NCBI RefSeq assembly: GCF_027587205.1
Contig: NZ_JAPDOD010000092.1
Span: 1 to 17,567 of the forward strand
Length of the DNA: 17,567 nt
DNA from: Solirubrobacter ginsenosidimutans
GTDB taxonomy: Bacteria > Actinomycetota > Thermoleophilia > Solirubrobacterales > Solirubrobacteraceae
Direction: 5' to 3'
The position numbers and the translations under genes were made by a program. The notes beneath the pieces were generated by a model, which saw nothing but the letters and a program-made list of their open reading frames with translations, was not told the DNA's origin and made no database searches. Shown here piece after piece: positions 1-7,269 of this stretch; positions within the stretch are counted from its first letter, which is position 1, and each line of letters starts with the position of its first letter.

Positions 1-1
1 G

Positions 2-1057
2 CTGCACGCCGCCGCGCCGTCGCCGCACGCCGCCCCGCCGTCGTCGCACGACGCCGCGCCGCCCTCGCACGCCGCCACTGCGGCGCCCGCGGCCGCGTCC
101 GGCGTCTCCGCGCCCACCCTCGCCGCGGAGCTCCGCACCCTTGTGGGGTGCGTGTGGCATGTCGTGCGGCGACGGTGCGGCGTCGGGATCGCGTTGACGG
201 CGCTGACATGGGGGCGCGTGGTCGAGGCGGTCGATCCCGCGCCCGCGCCGCCCAGTGCGACCGATCCCGACTACCTGTCCGGCCGTTCGGGCACGCTCGG
301 GCGCCGGACGGCGCTGCTCGGCGCCATGCGTGACCTCCGCGCCGCCGCGAGGGGCGTGCGCGGACGGCTCGCGCTCCACCGTGCCGCCAAGCGCGGGCCG
401 GTGCGCCGTGTCCACGTCGTCGGCGTCGCGCGCGCCGAGAACGTGCGGACCGTCGCGCGGCTGCGGCGCGAGCTCTCCCGCTCGCGCCACACGATCGACC
501 TCCAGCTCGTCGCGCCGAAGCCCGGTGCCGGCAAATGGGCCAACGTCAACGCCGCGCTCGAAGCCGCCCCGCCCACCGGCGCGGACTGGCTGCTGATCGT
601 CGACGACGACGTGGTGCTCCCGCGCGGGTTCCTGGACGTCTTCATCGCCGCCGCCGAAGCGTTCGACTTCGAGCTGGCCCAGCCCGCGCACGCATTCGCC
701 TCGCACGCCGCGTGGGACGTCACGCGCCGCCGCCCCGGCGTCCTCGCCCGCCGCACCCGCTTCGTCGAGATCGGCCCGATCACCGCCGTCTCCGCCCGCG
801 CCGCCGCGGAGCTCCTCCCCTTCCCGGACCTGCGCATGGGCTGGGGGCTCGACGGCGCGTGGAGCGCGCTCGCCGCCGAACACCGCTGGCCGATCGGGAT
901 CGTCGACGTGACGCCGATCCGCCACCTGCGCCCCGTCGCCTCCTCCTACCCGCGCGACGCCGCGATCGCCGAGGCGGAGGCCTTCCTCGACGGCCGCGCG
1001 TACGTCACCCGCGACGAAGCGGGCGAGACGCTCGCGGAATACCGCGCGCTGCGATGA
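2..1057 (+). CDS. DUF707-like putative glycosyltransferase, 5' truncated by window edge
   Basis: The frame is open from the window edge, so the true start is off-window or uncertain. In-frame alternatives are GTG 143 and ATG 326; none has a good ribosome binding site. Third codon positions are nearly all G/C from base 2 on, so the N-terminal part looks coding. The first ~30 residues are Ala/Pro/His-rich heptads. The globular part (about residues 134-340 of this fragment) has a GT-A-like LLIVDDDVVLP acidic motif near 201, then a SHAAWD segment, FVEIGPITAVS, and MGWGLDGAWS. The acidic motif, the VEI.P..S stretch and the GWGLD motif recall DUF707 proteins, which resemble nucleotide-sugar glycosyltransferases. 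Its stop overlaps the next GT4 start (ATGA), which places it in polysaccharide assembly. The sugar and acceptor are unknown. An ordinary GT2-like enzyme is an alternative. Confidence 0.75.
   Translation: MHAAAPSPHAAPPSSHDAAPPSHAATAAPAAASGVSAPTLAAELRTLVGCVWHVVRRRCGVGIALTALTWGRVVEAVDPAPAPPSATDPDYLSGRSGTLGRRTALLGAMRDLRAAARGVRGRLALHRAAKRGPVRRVHVVGVARAENVRTVARLRRELSRSRHTIDLQLVAPKPGAGKWANVNAALEAAPPTGADWLLIVDDDVVLPRGFLDVFIAAAEAFDFELAQPAHAFASHAAWDVTRRRPGVLARRTRFVEIGPITAVSARAAAELLPFPDLRMGWGLDGAWSALAAEHRWPIGIVDVTPIRHLRPVASSYPRDAAIAEAEAFLDGRAYVTRDEAGETLAEYRALR
4..87 (+). repeat. Four 21-bp tandem repeats encoding Ala/Pro/His heptads
   Basis: Four consecutive 21-bp units start at 4, 25, 46 and 67, each beginning GCACGMCGCC; the fourth is degenerate. 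In the open frame they encode HAAAPSP, HAAPPSS, HDAAPPS and HAATAAP. The 21-bp period is a multiple of three, so copy-number changes would keep the frame. The array may extend past the left edge of the window. It looks like a flexible, low-complexity linker or tail ahead of the glycosyltransferase domain. Confidence 0.7.
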
Positions 1058-2205
1058 AGGTCGTCGTCGTCGCCGAGTACTACCCGCGGGCGAACGACCC
1101 CGCGCTCGGGGTCTGGGCGCACCGTCAAGCACTCGCCGCGCGCGACGCCGGCGCCGAGGTCGAAGTCGTCGTCCTCCACCGGCCGGTGCCGTCGAAGGCC
1201 GCGCTCAGAGCACGCGACCTCAAACAGCTCGTCGCCCCGTTGCGCCAACCGCTGAAGACCACGCGGGACGGGATCGACGTGACGTACGTGCCGTTCGTCG
1301 CGCCGCCGCGCCCGCGCTCGTACGCGACCTGGGGCGCATGGGCCGCTCCCACCCTCGCGCTCGTCCTCAGGCGCAAGCGGTTCGACCTCGTCCATGCGCA
1401 CTACGCCGCACCCGCCGGGGACGCGGTCCGGCGCGCGCGGATCAAGCAGCCCTTGGTGATCAGCGTCCACGGTGGCGACGTCCTCGGCGTCGCCGAGCGC
1501 TGGCGCGGCGGCCGCGCCATCGTGCAGGCCGCGTTCGGCGCCGCAACCGTCACGCTCGCCAACTCGAGCGCGATCGCCGACCGCAGCCGCGAGCTTGGCG
1601 CAACGAACGTCCGCGTCGTCCACCTCGGCACCGACGTCCCGCCGCCGGCGCACACCGACATCACGACGCTGGTGACGGTCGGCAACCTGATCGCGCGCAA
1701 GCGCCACGGCGACGTCCTGCGCGCGCTCTGGCTGCTGCGCGACGAGCACCCGGAACTGCACTACGTGGTCGTGGGCGACGGTCCGGAGCGACCCGCACTC
1801 CAAGCACTCGCGCGGTCACTCGGGCTCGCCGAACGGGTCGCCTTCCGCGGCGCGCTGCCGCCCGATCAGGCGCTCACCGTCGCCCGCTGGGGCGGGATCT
1901 TCGTGCTGCCGAGCGTCGACGAGGCCTTCGGCGTCGCCTACATCGAGGCGATGGCCGGCGGGATCCCCGCCGTCGGGTCGCGCGGCGAGCCCGGGCCGGA
2001 GGAGATCGCGCGCTGCGGCGGCGGCATCCGGCTCGTCGCACCCGGCGACCCCGAGGCGCTCGCGCACGAGCTCCGCACGCTGCTCGAGGACGCCACGTTC
2101 CGGCGCGAGGTGGGCGCCGCCGCGCGCGCCAACGTCGTGGAGAACTTCACGTGGGAGCGCTGCGGGCGCGAGACCGTCGCCGCGTACGAAGCCGCGCTCC
2201 GATGA
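1054..2205 (+). CDS. GT4-family glycosyltransferase
   Basis: A 383-residue GT-B retaining glycosyltransferase of the GT4 type, a normal full length. The N-terminal Rossmann half starts MKVVVVAEYYPRANDP and carries the acceptor-side SVHGGD motif (137-142). The C-terminal half has the domain start VGNLIARKRH (209-218), VVGDGPE (239-245) and the EX7E nucleotide-sugar motif, E290 to E298, in DEAFGVAYIEAMAGGIPAV. There is no signal peptide or membrane segment, so it should act on the cytoplasmic face, adding a sugar to a lipid-linked glycan. ATG 1054 overlaps the stop of the upstream gene as ATGA, which suggests translational coupling and fixes the start. The next glycosyltransferase begins with the same kind of overlap. 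Donor sugar cannot be read from sequence. Confidence 0.93.
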   Translation: MKVVVVAEYYPRANDPALGVWAHRQALAARDAGAEVEVVVLHRPVPSKAALRARDLKQLVAPLRQPLKTTRDGIDVTYVPFVAPPRPRSYATWGAWAAPTLALVLRRKRFDLVHAHYAAPAGDAVRRARIKQPLVISVHGGDVLGVAERWRGGRAIVQAAFGAATVTLANSSAIADRSRELGATNVRVVHLGTDVPPPAHTDITTLVTVGNLIARKRHGDVLRALWLLRDEHPELHYVVVGDGPERPALQALARSLGLAERVAFRGALPPDQALTVARWGGIFVLPSVDEAFGVAYIEAMAGGIPAVGSRGEPGPEEIARCGGGIRLVAPGDPEALAHELRTLLEDATFRREVGAAARANVVENFTWERCGRETVAAYEAALR

Positions 2206-3224
2206 AGCCCGTCCTGTTCGTCACCAATCACGCACCGGCGTTCCGGATCCCCGCGTTCAAAGCGCTGCACGAGCGCGAGAACGTCGTCTTCGCGCTGATC
2301 GGCGGCGACGTCCGCCACGGCGGCGGAGGAACACGAAGCGAGCTGCCCTTCCCCGCGGTCTTCCCGGAGGAGCGCACGGTCGCGCGGATGGCGGCGAGCG
2401 GGAGGTACCGCGCGGTCGTCGCCGGCCTTTCCGGGAAGGTCGCCCTGCCGGCGGCGTACGCGGGTGCCCGGGCGGGGCGGGTCCCGTTCGTCCTTTGGGC
2501 GACGATCTGGCGCCACCCGCGCACCCCGGCACACACGCTCTCCTACATCCCGCTCCGTCACATCTACCGCCACGCGGACGCGATCGCCACCTACGGGCCC
2601 CACGTCAGCGCATACGTCAACACCAAGCACCCGCACGGCGAGGTCTTCGCAGCCCCGCAGAGCGTCGACGTCGAGTTCTGGACCGCCAAGGCGCAGCCCG
2701 AGCGCCACGGCGCCTTTCAGATCCTCTACGCGGGCCGTCTGGAGCGCGAGAAGGGCGTCGACGTCCTCGCCCGCGCCTGGGACGGGCACGGGACGCTCGT
2801 GCTCGCGGGCGAAGGGCCGCTCGAAGTCCCCGGAGCACTCAGGCGCGGCAAATGTGAAGCCGCGGATCTGCGCAACCTCTACGCCGGCAGCGACGTTGTG
2901 GTCGTACCGTCGGTTCCCACGCGAGACTTTCTCGAGCCGTGGGGGCTCGTCGTCAACGAAGCCTTCCACCAGGGAGTTCCCGTGATCGCCACAGACGCAG
3001 TAGGAGCCGCCGCCGGCGGACTCGTGCGCCACGAGCGCACCGGGCTCGTCGTGCCCGCAGGGGATGCCGAAGCGCTCCGGGGAGCGCTCCGCCGCCTTCA
3101 GGACGACCCCGCGCTGCGCGCGCAGCTCGGCGCGGCGGGACGCGACGCCGCCGCGGAATACACCCCCGCGGCGTGGGCTGAAGGCATGTCTCAAGCGCTC
3201 ATCAGCGCAGAAAAGGCCTGCTAG
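2202..3224 (+). CDS. GT4-family glycosyltransferase, short form
   Basis: A 340-residue GT-B enzyme. The N-terminal half begins MKPVLFVTNHAPAFRIPAF. The C-terminal half begins ILYAGRLEREKGVDVLARAW (174-193), where the R and K that bind donor phosphates usually lie. The EX7E motif is E245 to E253 in FLEPWGLVVNEAFHQGVPVI. The stretch between LAGEGPLEVP and NLYAGSDVVVVPS is clearly shorter than in typical GT4 proteins, so part of the C-terminal Rossmann domain is trimmed. The catalytic motif is intact, so it is probably functional. The start is fixed by a four-base ATGA overlap with the preceding glycosyltransferase, indicating a coupled operon. It is likely cytoplasmic and works on the same lipid-linked glycan. 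Confidence 0.9.
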   Translation: MKPVLFVTNHAPAFRIPAFKALHERENVVFALIGGDVRHGGGGTRSELPFPAVFPEERTVARMAASGRYRAVVAGLSGKVALPAAYAGARAGRVPFVLWATIWRHPRTPAHTLSYIPLRHIYRHADAIATYGPHVSAYVNTKHPHGEVFAAPQSVDVEFWTAKAQPERHGAFQILYAGRLEREKGVDVLARAWDGHGTLVLAGEGPLEVPGALRRGKCEAADLRNLYAGSDVVVVPSVPTRDFLEPWGLVVNEAFHQGVPVIATDAVGAAAGGLVRHERTGLVVPAGDAEALRGALRRLQDDPALRAQLGAAGRDAAAEYTPAAWAEGMSQALISAEKAC

Positions 3225-3225
3225 C

Positions 3226-3888
3226 GTGAACTCGCTGATGCGACGGACCATCTTCCCGGCCCTGTTCGCGGCACTGCTGTTCGCTCCCACGGCTCGCGCG
3301 CAAGACAACCTCTCCGCCGGGACGATCAAGCTCCTTCGCGACTGCGCGGACGACAGCATCCTGCAGGGCAACTACACGATTGCGCAGCTGCGCAAGGCGA
3401 CGACCGAGCTCGGCGCCGACGCGGACGAGTACTCGGACTGCCGCGAGGTCCTGCGGCGGGCGATCACCAAGGCGATCGCGGCGACCAAGACGCCGACCCC
3501 CACCCCAACGGCCACCACCGACGGCAGCACCGGCGGCGGTTCGAACGGCGGTGGCGGCGGAAGCGGATCCGGTTCCGGTGGCTCAGGCGGCGGCGGTGGC
3601 AGCACCGACACCAGCCAGGCCGAGCAGGACCAGGCGATCCTCAGCGCCCCCAGTTCGCCGCAGGACGCGGCGGCCGTCGGCGCAGCCGCCGCGGACGGCG
3701 AGCGGGCGATCAAGGCCGAGCTCGTCCAGCGCTCCCCGGACAAGGCACGCCTGACGGCGTCCGTCGGCCGCAACGACCTGCCCACGACGATGATCGCTGT
3801 GCTGGTCCTGATCGCCGCCGCCTTCGTGGCCGCGCTCGTGCCCGTTATCCGGCGACGCCGTGTCTTCCCCTTCCACCCGCGCACGTAG
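3226..3888 (+). CDS. Secreted, C-terminally membrane-anchored protein with Gly/Ser linker
   Basis: I do not recognise a named family. I chose GTG 3226 because AAAAGG lies at 3211-3216, nine bases upstream; ATG 3238, four codons on, is the alternative and lacks a ribosome binding site. From GTG the product is 220 residues. A signal peptide ends about TARA|QDN (residue 25). Residues 26-86 form a compact, probably helical domain with two cysteines (C40, C72) that could pair outside the cell. Residues 88-130 are a Thr/Pro then Gly/Ser linker. Residues 187-208 are one hydrophobic helix followed by RRRR, a cytoplasmic stop-transfer tail. The start lies one base after the upstream glycosyltransferase stop, and the end overlaps the O-antigen ligase gene by 29 bases. 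Context suggests a role on the outer face during polysaccharide export; that is inference. Confidence 0.85.
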   Translation: MNSLMRRTIFPALFAALLFAPTARAQDNLSAGTIKLLRDCADDSILQGNYTIAQLRKATTELGADADEYSDCREVLRRAITKAIAATKTPTPTPTATTDGSTGGGSNGGGGGSGSGSGGSGGGGGSTDTSQAEQDQAILSAPSSPQDAAAVGAAAADGERAIKAELVQRSPDKARLTASVGRNDLPTTMIAVLVLIAAAFVAALVPVIRRRRVFPFHPRT

Positions 3889-5956
3889 GATCTACGTCCC
3901 GCCGCGGCGCGGGCTCCTGATCCCACGCATCGAGCTCCCGATCCCGGGCGGTATCGGGACGATCCTCGGCTTCGGCGTCGCGGCCGCGATCGTGGCCTGC
4001 GCATTCGCGGCCAAGGGCGGCACGCAGCTCGAGCGCACGACCTACACGGAGGTCGCGTTCCTGCTGGGCGGCACAGCCCTGTGCGTCGCGGCGCTGCTCC
4101 TGCCGCGCCCCGAGCGCACGCCGGCCGTGCTGCGCGGGAGCTGGGTGCTGGTCAGCTTCGCGCTGCTGGCGGTCTTCACCGCGCTCTCGATCAACTGGTC
4201 GTTGATGCCCAACGACTCCTGGCTGGAGACGAGCCGCACGCTCTCGTACTTTGCCGTCCTGGCCGGCGGGCTCGCGCTCGGCCGCCTGCGCCCCGGCAGC
4301 TGGACCGCGCTGCTGGCCGGGATCGCGATCAGCGCCGTCGCACTCGCCGGCTGGTCGGTCCTGACCAAGGTCTTCCCCTCCGCGTTCGCGACTGAAGAGA
4401 CGTTCGCGCGGCTGCGACCGCCGTTCGACTATTGGAACAGCGTCGGCCTCGCGGCGGCGCTCGGCGTCCCGGCGCTGCTGTGGCTCGGCTCGCGCCGCTC
4501 CGGCCACGCCGCGCTGAACGCGCTGGCGTGGCCCGGCCTCGGGCTGCTGGTCTTGTCGCTGATGCTGGCCGTCTCGCGCGGCGCGCTGCTGGCCGTGGCG
4601 ATCGGCACCGCGATCTGGCTGATCGTCGTGCCGCTGCGGATGCGCGCCGTGATCCTGATCGGCGGCGTGCTCGTGACGACGCTCCCGCTCGTCGCGTGGG
4701 CGTTCGCCCAGGACGGCATCACCGGCGACAACGCCCGGATGGCACTGCGCACCGATGCCGGCCAGGGCTTCGGCGCGCTGCTGCTCCTCCTGCTCGTGAC
4801 GCTGACGGTCGCCGGCCTCGCCGTCGGCTTCATCTCCGCCGTCAAGCCGCCAGGCCCGCGCGCCCAGGCGCGGGCGACGCGGGTGCTGGTCGGCGCGCTC
4901 GCCGTCGTCCCCGCCGTCGCGATCCTGATGCTGGCCAACGCGCCCGGGGGCATCAGCGGCCAGGTCTCCAAGGCCTGGCACCAAGCGACCGACCCGGCGG
5001 TCTCCGGCCCCACGAACTCACCCGAGCGCCTGACGGCGACCTCGTCCGGCCGCGCCCGCTACTGGCGCGAGGCGATGAAGATCCACGCGCAGGCCCCGTG
5101 GCTCGGGACCGGCGCGGGCTCCTACGGCACGCTGCGGCTGCGCTACCGCCTCGACGGCCGGCAGGTACAGCACGCGCACGGCTACGTCGTGCAGACGCTG
5201 GCGGACCTCGGCTGGGTCGGCCTCGCGCTCTCCCTGCTGACCGCGGGCGCGTGGCTGACGTGCGCGGCGCGAACGGTCGGCGTACGGCCGCGCGACCGCG
5301 GCCTCCCCTGGGACGCCGAGCGGGTCGGGCTCGCCTCGCTAGCGACGATCGCGATCGTCTTCGGGCTGCACTCGTCTATCGACTGGACGTGGTTCGTCCC
5401 CGGCAATGTGCTCCCGGCGCTGCTCTGCGCGGGCTGGGTGGCGTCGCGCGCGACGCTGCGCGAGCGGGTCTCCGGCCTCGAGCAGCCGAACCGCGTCGTG
5501 CCGCGGCCTGCGCTCATCGGCGCCGCCGCCGTGGTCTCGCTGATCGGCCTCATCGGCGCCTGGAGCGCCCTGCAGCCGGTCCGCTCCGATCACGCGCAGA
5601 CGGCGTCGCTGGATCGGCTCGACAAGGGCGAGCTGGCGGCCGCGGCCTCGATCGCCCGGATCGCTCACGACCGCAACCCGCTCTCCGTCGACCCGCTGTT
5701 CGACCTGTCCGCGATCGAGCAGGCCTCAGGCCGCAACCCGCAGGCGAAGGCGGCGCTCGACCAGGCGATCGACCTCGAGCCCGCCAACCCGGAGAGCTGG
5801 CGCCAGCTCGGGCGGCTCCAGCTCGACGCGCTGAACGACCCCAAGGGCGCGCTGCGCTCCTACCAGATCGCCTACTACCTCGATCCGCGCTCGCCGCAGA
5901 GCACGACGGACATCGTCGTCGCCTCCCGGCTAGCGGCGGCGCGCGGCAGCGGCTAG
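3860..5956 (+). CDS. O-antigen ligase/Wzy-type polymerase with C-terminal TPR-like region
   Basis: A 698-residue polytopic membrane protein of the Wzy/WaaL (O-antigen ligase) superfamily. About twelve hydrophobic segments span residues 33-570. Family landmarks are FDYWNSVGLA (189-198), the GTGAGSYGTLRLRY segment (416-429) and HAHGYVVQTLADLGW (438-452), with the catalytic-type His in the outer loop. Residues ~585-690 form a soluble repeat region whose pattern (AIDLEPANPESWRQLGRLQL, then SYQIAYYLDP) is TPR-like, an addition absent from simple ligases. It probably polymerises repeat units or ligates chains outside the membrane. GTG 3860 is the only sensible start before the first membrane segment and lies inside the preceding gene. 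The 3' end overlaps the opposing methyltransferase gene by 27 bases. Polymerase versus ligase cannot be decided here. Confidence 0.9.
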   Translation: MSSPSTRARRIYVPPRRGLLIPRIELPIPGGIGTILGFGVAAAIVACAFAAKGGTQLERTTYTEVAFLLGGTALCVAALLLPRPERTPAVLRGSWVLVSFALLAVFTALSINWSLMPNDSWLETSRTLSYFAVLAGGLALGRLRPGSWTALLAGIAISAVALAGWSVLTKVFPSAFATEETFARLRPPFDYWNSVGLAAALGVPALLWLGSRRSGHAALNALAWPGLGLLVLSLMLAVSRGALLAVAIGTAIWLIVVPLRMRAVILIGGVLVTTLPLVAWAFAQDGITGDNARMALRTDAGQGFGALLLLLLVTLTVAGLAVGFISAVKPPGPRAQARATRVLVGALAVVPAVAILMLANAPGGISGQVSKAWHQATDPAVSGPTNSPERLTATSSGRARYWREAMKIHAQAPWLGTGAGSYGTLRLRYRLDGRQVQHAHGYVVQTLADLGWVGLALSLLTAGAWLTCAARTVGVRPRDRGLPWDAERVGLASLATIAIVFGLHSSIDWTWFVPGNVLPALLCAGWVASRATLRERVSGLEQPNRVVPRPALIGAAAVVSLIGLIGAWSALQPVRSDHAQTASLDRLDKGELAAAASIARIAHDRNPLSVDPLFDLSAIEQASGRNPQAKAALDQAIDLEPANPESWRQLGRLQLDALNDPKGALRSYQIAYYLDPRSPQSTTDIVVASRLAAARGSG

Positions 5957-6526
5957 CGACTTTCGGCTGAGCACCGGGCGCACGCGGGCGTCCTCGAAGC
6001 CCGCGTGCTCGAGGATCGTCGCCAGCGAGCGGCGGGTGAAGAAGCGCACGTGCTGGCCGAGCGGGTCGAAGTGGGCGTCGAAGCGGGTGAGGGCGATCGC
6101 GGCCGCCTGAAAGCGCCCGTGGTAGGGGACGGTGAGCAGGATCCGGCCGTCGCGCTTGAGGACGCGGCGCGCTTCCTGCAGCAGGCCCAGGGCGTCGGGG
6201 ACGTGCTCGAGGACCTCGCTGCACCAGATCAGGTCGAACTCGCCGTGGGCGAAGGGCAGGGTGCCGTCGGGCTCGACGAGCCGCACCTCGATGCCGGTGG
6301 CGGCGCGGGCGCGCTGCGCCGCCGCTTCGGCGATCTCCACGCCGACCGGGTCGGCGTCGGCCTGCTGGAGCGCGGTGAGGAAGGCGCCGGCGCCCGTGCC
6401 GAGGTCGAGCACGCGGTCGCCGGGTGAGACCGCGTCGAGCAGCAGCGCCCGCCGGCCCTCCCACTCCCACGGTTCCGGCTCCCGCTCCGGCTCGCCGGCC
6501 CAGAACGCCTCATAGAAGTCCCGCAC
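5930..6526 (-). CDS. Class I SAM-dependent methyltransferase
   Basis: A 198-residue Methyltransf_11/23-type enzyme. The SAM-binding motif I is VLDLGTGAGAF (39-49), the acidic end of beta-2 is VGVEIAE (61-67), and the post-motif segment is FDLIWCSEVLEHVPDAL (97-113). A VLKRDGRILLTVPYHG stretch follows, typical of small-molecule or glycan methyltransferases. The GTG start at 6526 is forced: an in-frame TGA lies two codons upstream. The gene is divergent from another methyltransferase with only 20 bp between start codons, and its 3' end overlaps the O-antigen ligase gene. Position beside the polysaccharide block suggests a glycan or lipid carrier substrate, but sequence alone does not show the acceptor. 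Confidence 0.88.
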   Translation of the reverse strand: MRDFYEAFWAGEPEREPEPWEWEGRRALLLDAVSPGDRVLDLGTGAGAFLTALQQADADPVGVEIAEAAAQRARAATGIEVRLVEPDGTLPFAHGEFDLIWCSEVLEHVPDALGLLQEARRVLKRDGRILLTVPYHGRFQAAAIALTRFDAHFDPLGQHVRFFTRRSLATILEHAGFEDARVRPVLSRKSLAAAARRR

Positions 6527-6532
6527 GGCTCA

Positions 6533-6538
6533 TAAGAT
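6533..6538 (+). promoter_or_regulatory. Candidate -10 element TAAGAT for a leaderless methyltransferase mRNA
   Basis: TAAGAT fits the actinobacterial TAnnnT -10 pattern and ends eight bases before ATG 6547. Transcription would then start at or next to the start codon. No Shine-Dalgarno sequence is present in the 20-bp gap shared with the divergent methyltransferase. A -35 element is not evident. Confidence 0.45.
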
Positions 6539-6546
6539 TGGCGGGC

Positions 6547-7269
6547 ATGTCCGATCGCCGCCTGCCGGGTGCCGATCTCCGCACCCTGCTGCGACCGGCG
6601 CTCCCGACGCGTTCGTCGGCGCAAGCCTTGGCGGAGCACTTCATCCCGGCTCTGCTCGCCCCGCGCCCCGGCGCGACCGTCGTCGATCTCGGCTGCGGGC
6701 GCGGCGATTCGGTCGACGCGTTCCGCGCCGTCGATCCGTCGGTGCGCTGGATCGGCGTGGAGGTCGGCGACTCCGAGTACGAGACGCGCCCGGACGTCGA
6801 GCTGCGGATCTTCGATGGAGTGTCCTTGCCGTTCGAGGACGCGAGCGTCGATCTCGTCTTCTCCAAGCAGGTGCTGGAGCACGTCGAGCGGCCGCACGCG
6901 CTGGTCGCCGACGTCGCACGGGTGCTTCGACCGGGCGGCATCTTCACCGGGTCGACCTCGCACCTGGAGCCGTACCACGGCCGCTCGACCCTGAACCTCA
7001 CGCCCTACGGGATGCTGCGCCTGCTCGACGTCTCGGGCCTGGAGCTCGAGACGATCATGCCGGGGATCGACGGGCCGACGTTGTTCCTGCGCCGGCTGCT
7101 GCGCGGGCCGAAGTTCTTCGACCGCTACTGGGCGCGGCGCTCGCCGTTCAACACCGGCGTCGACGCCGTGGCGCGGCTCACCGGGTGGGACGCGGAGGAT
7201 CGCAACGCCCTGAAGCTCCTGTTCTGTGGGCAGTATTCGTTCGTCGCGCGGCGGCCCGCGCAAGGTTGA
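6547..7269 (+). CDS. Class I SAM-dependent methyltransferase
   Basis: A 240-residue Methyltransf_11-type protein. Motif I is TVVDLGCGRGDS (44-55), the beta-2 acidic residue lies in WIGVEVGDSE (68-77), and SLPFEDASVDLVFSKQVLEH (93-112) is the characteristic post-I/motif II segment, followed by VARVLRPGGIFTGSTSHLEP. The last 80 residues are a specific cap that probably decides the substrate. ATG 6547 has no ribosome binding site but has a -10-like hexamer eight bases upstream, consistent with a leaderless mRNA. It shares a 20-bp intergenic stretch with the divergent methyltransferase, so the two may be co-controlled. The 3' end overlaps the opposing DUF4173 gene by 92 bases. The substrate is unknown; surface glycan is a contextual guess. 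Confidence 0.88.
   Translation: MSDRRLPGADLRTLLRPALPTRSSAQALAEHFIPALLAPRPGATVVDLGCGRGDSVDAFRAVDPSVRWIGVEVGDSEYETRPDVELRIFDGVSLPFEDASVDLVFSKQVLEHVERPHALVADVARVLRPGGIFTGSTSHLEPYHGRSTLNLTPYGMLRLLDVSGLELETIMPGIDGPTLFLRRLLRGPKFFDRYWARRSPFNTGVDAVARLTGWDAEDRNALKLLFCGQYSFVARRPAQG

Noticed and set aside
4..87. Tandem repeats as a CRISPR array
   Set aside because: Units are only 21 bp, directly adjacent with no spacers, and read as coding heptads.
535..1053. Long Arg-rich open frame in the first glycosyltransferase region, continuing into the GT4 gene
   Set aside because: Only the part from ATG 1054 has domain motifs. The upstream Arg/Pro-rich part is an out-of-frame reading of the GC-rich DUF707-like gene.
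3845..4984. Minus-strand 379-codon Gln/Arg/Asp-rich frame
   Set aside because: It mirrors the membrane segments of the O-antigen ligase gene in complementary codons and has no fold-like pattern.
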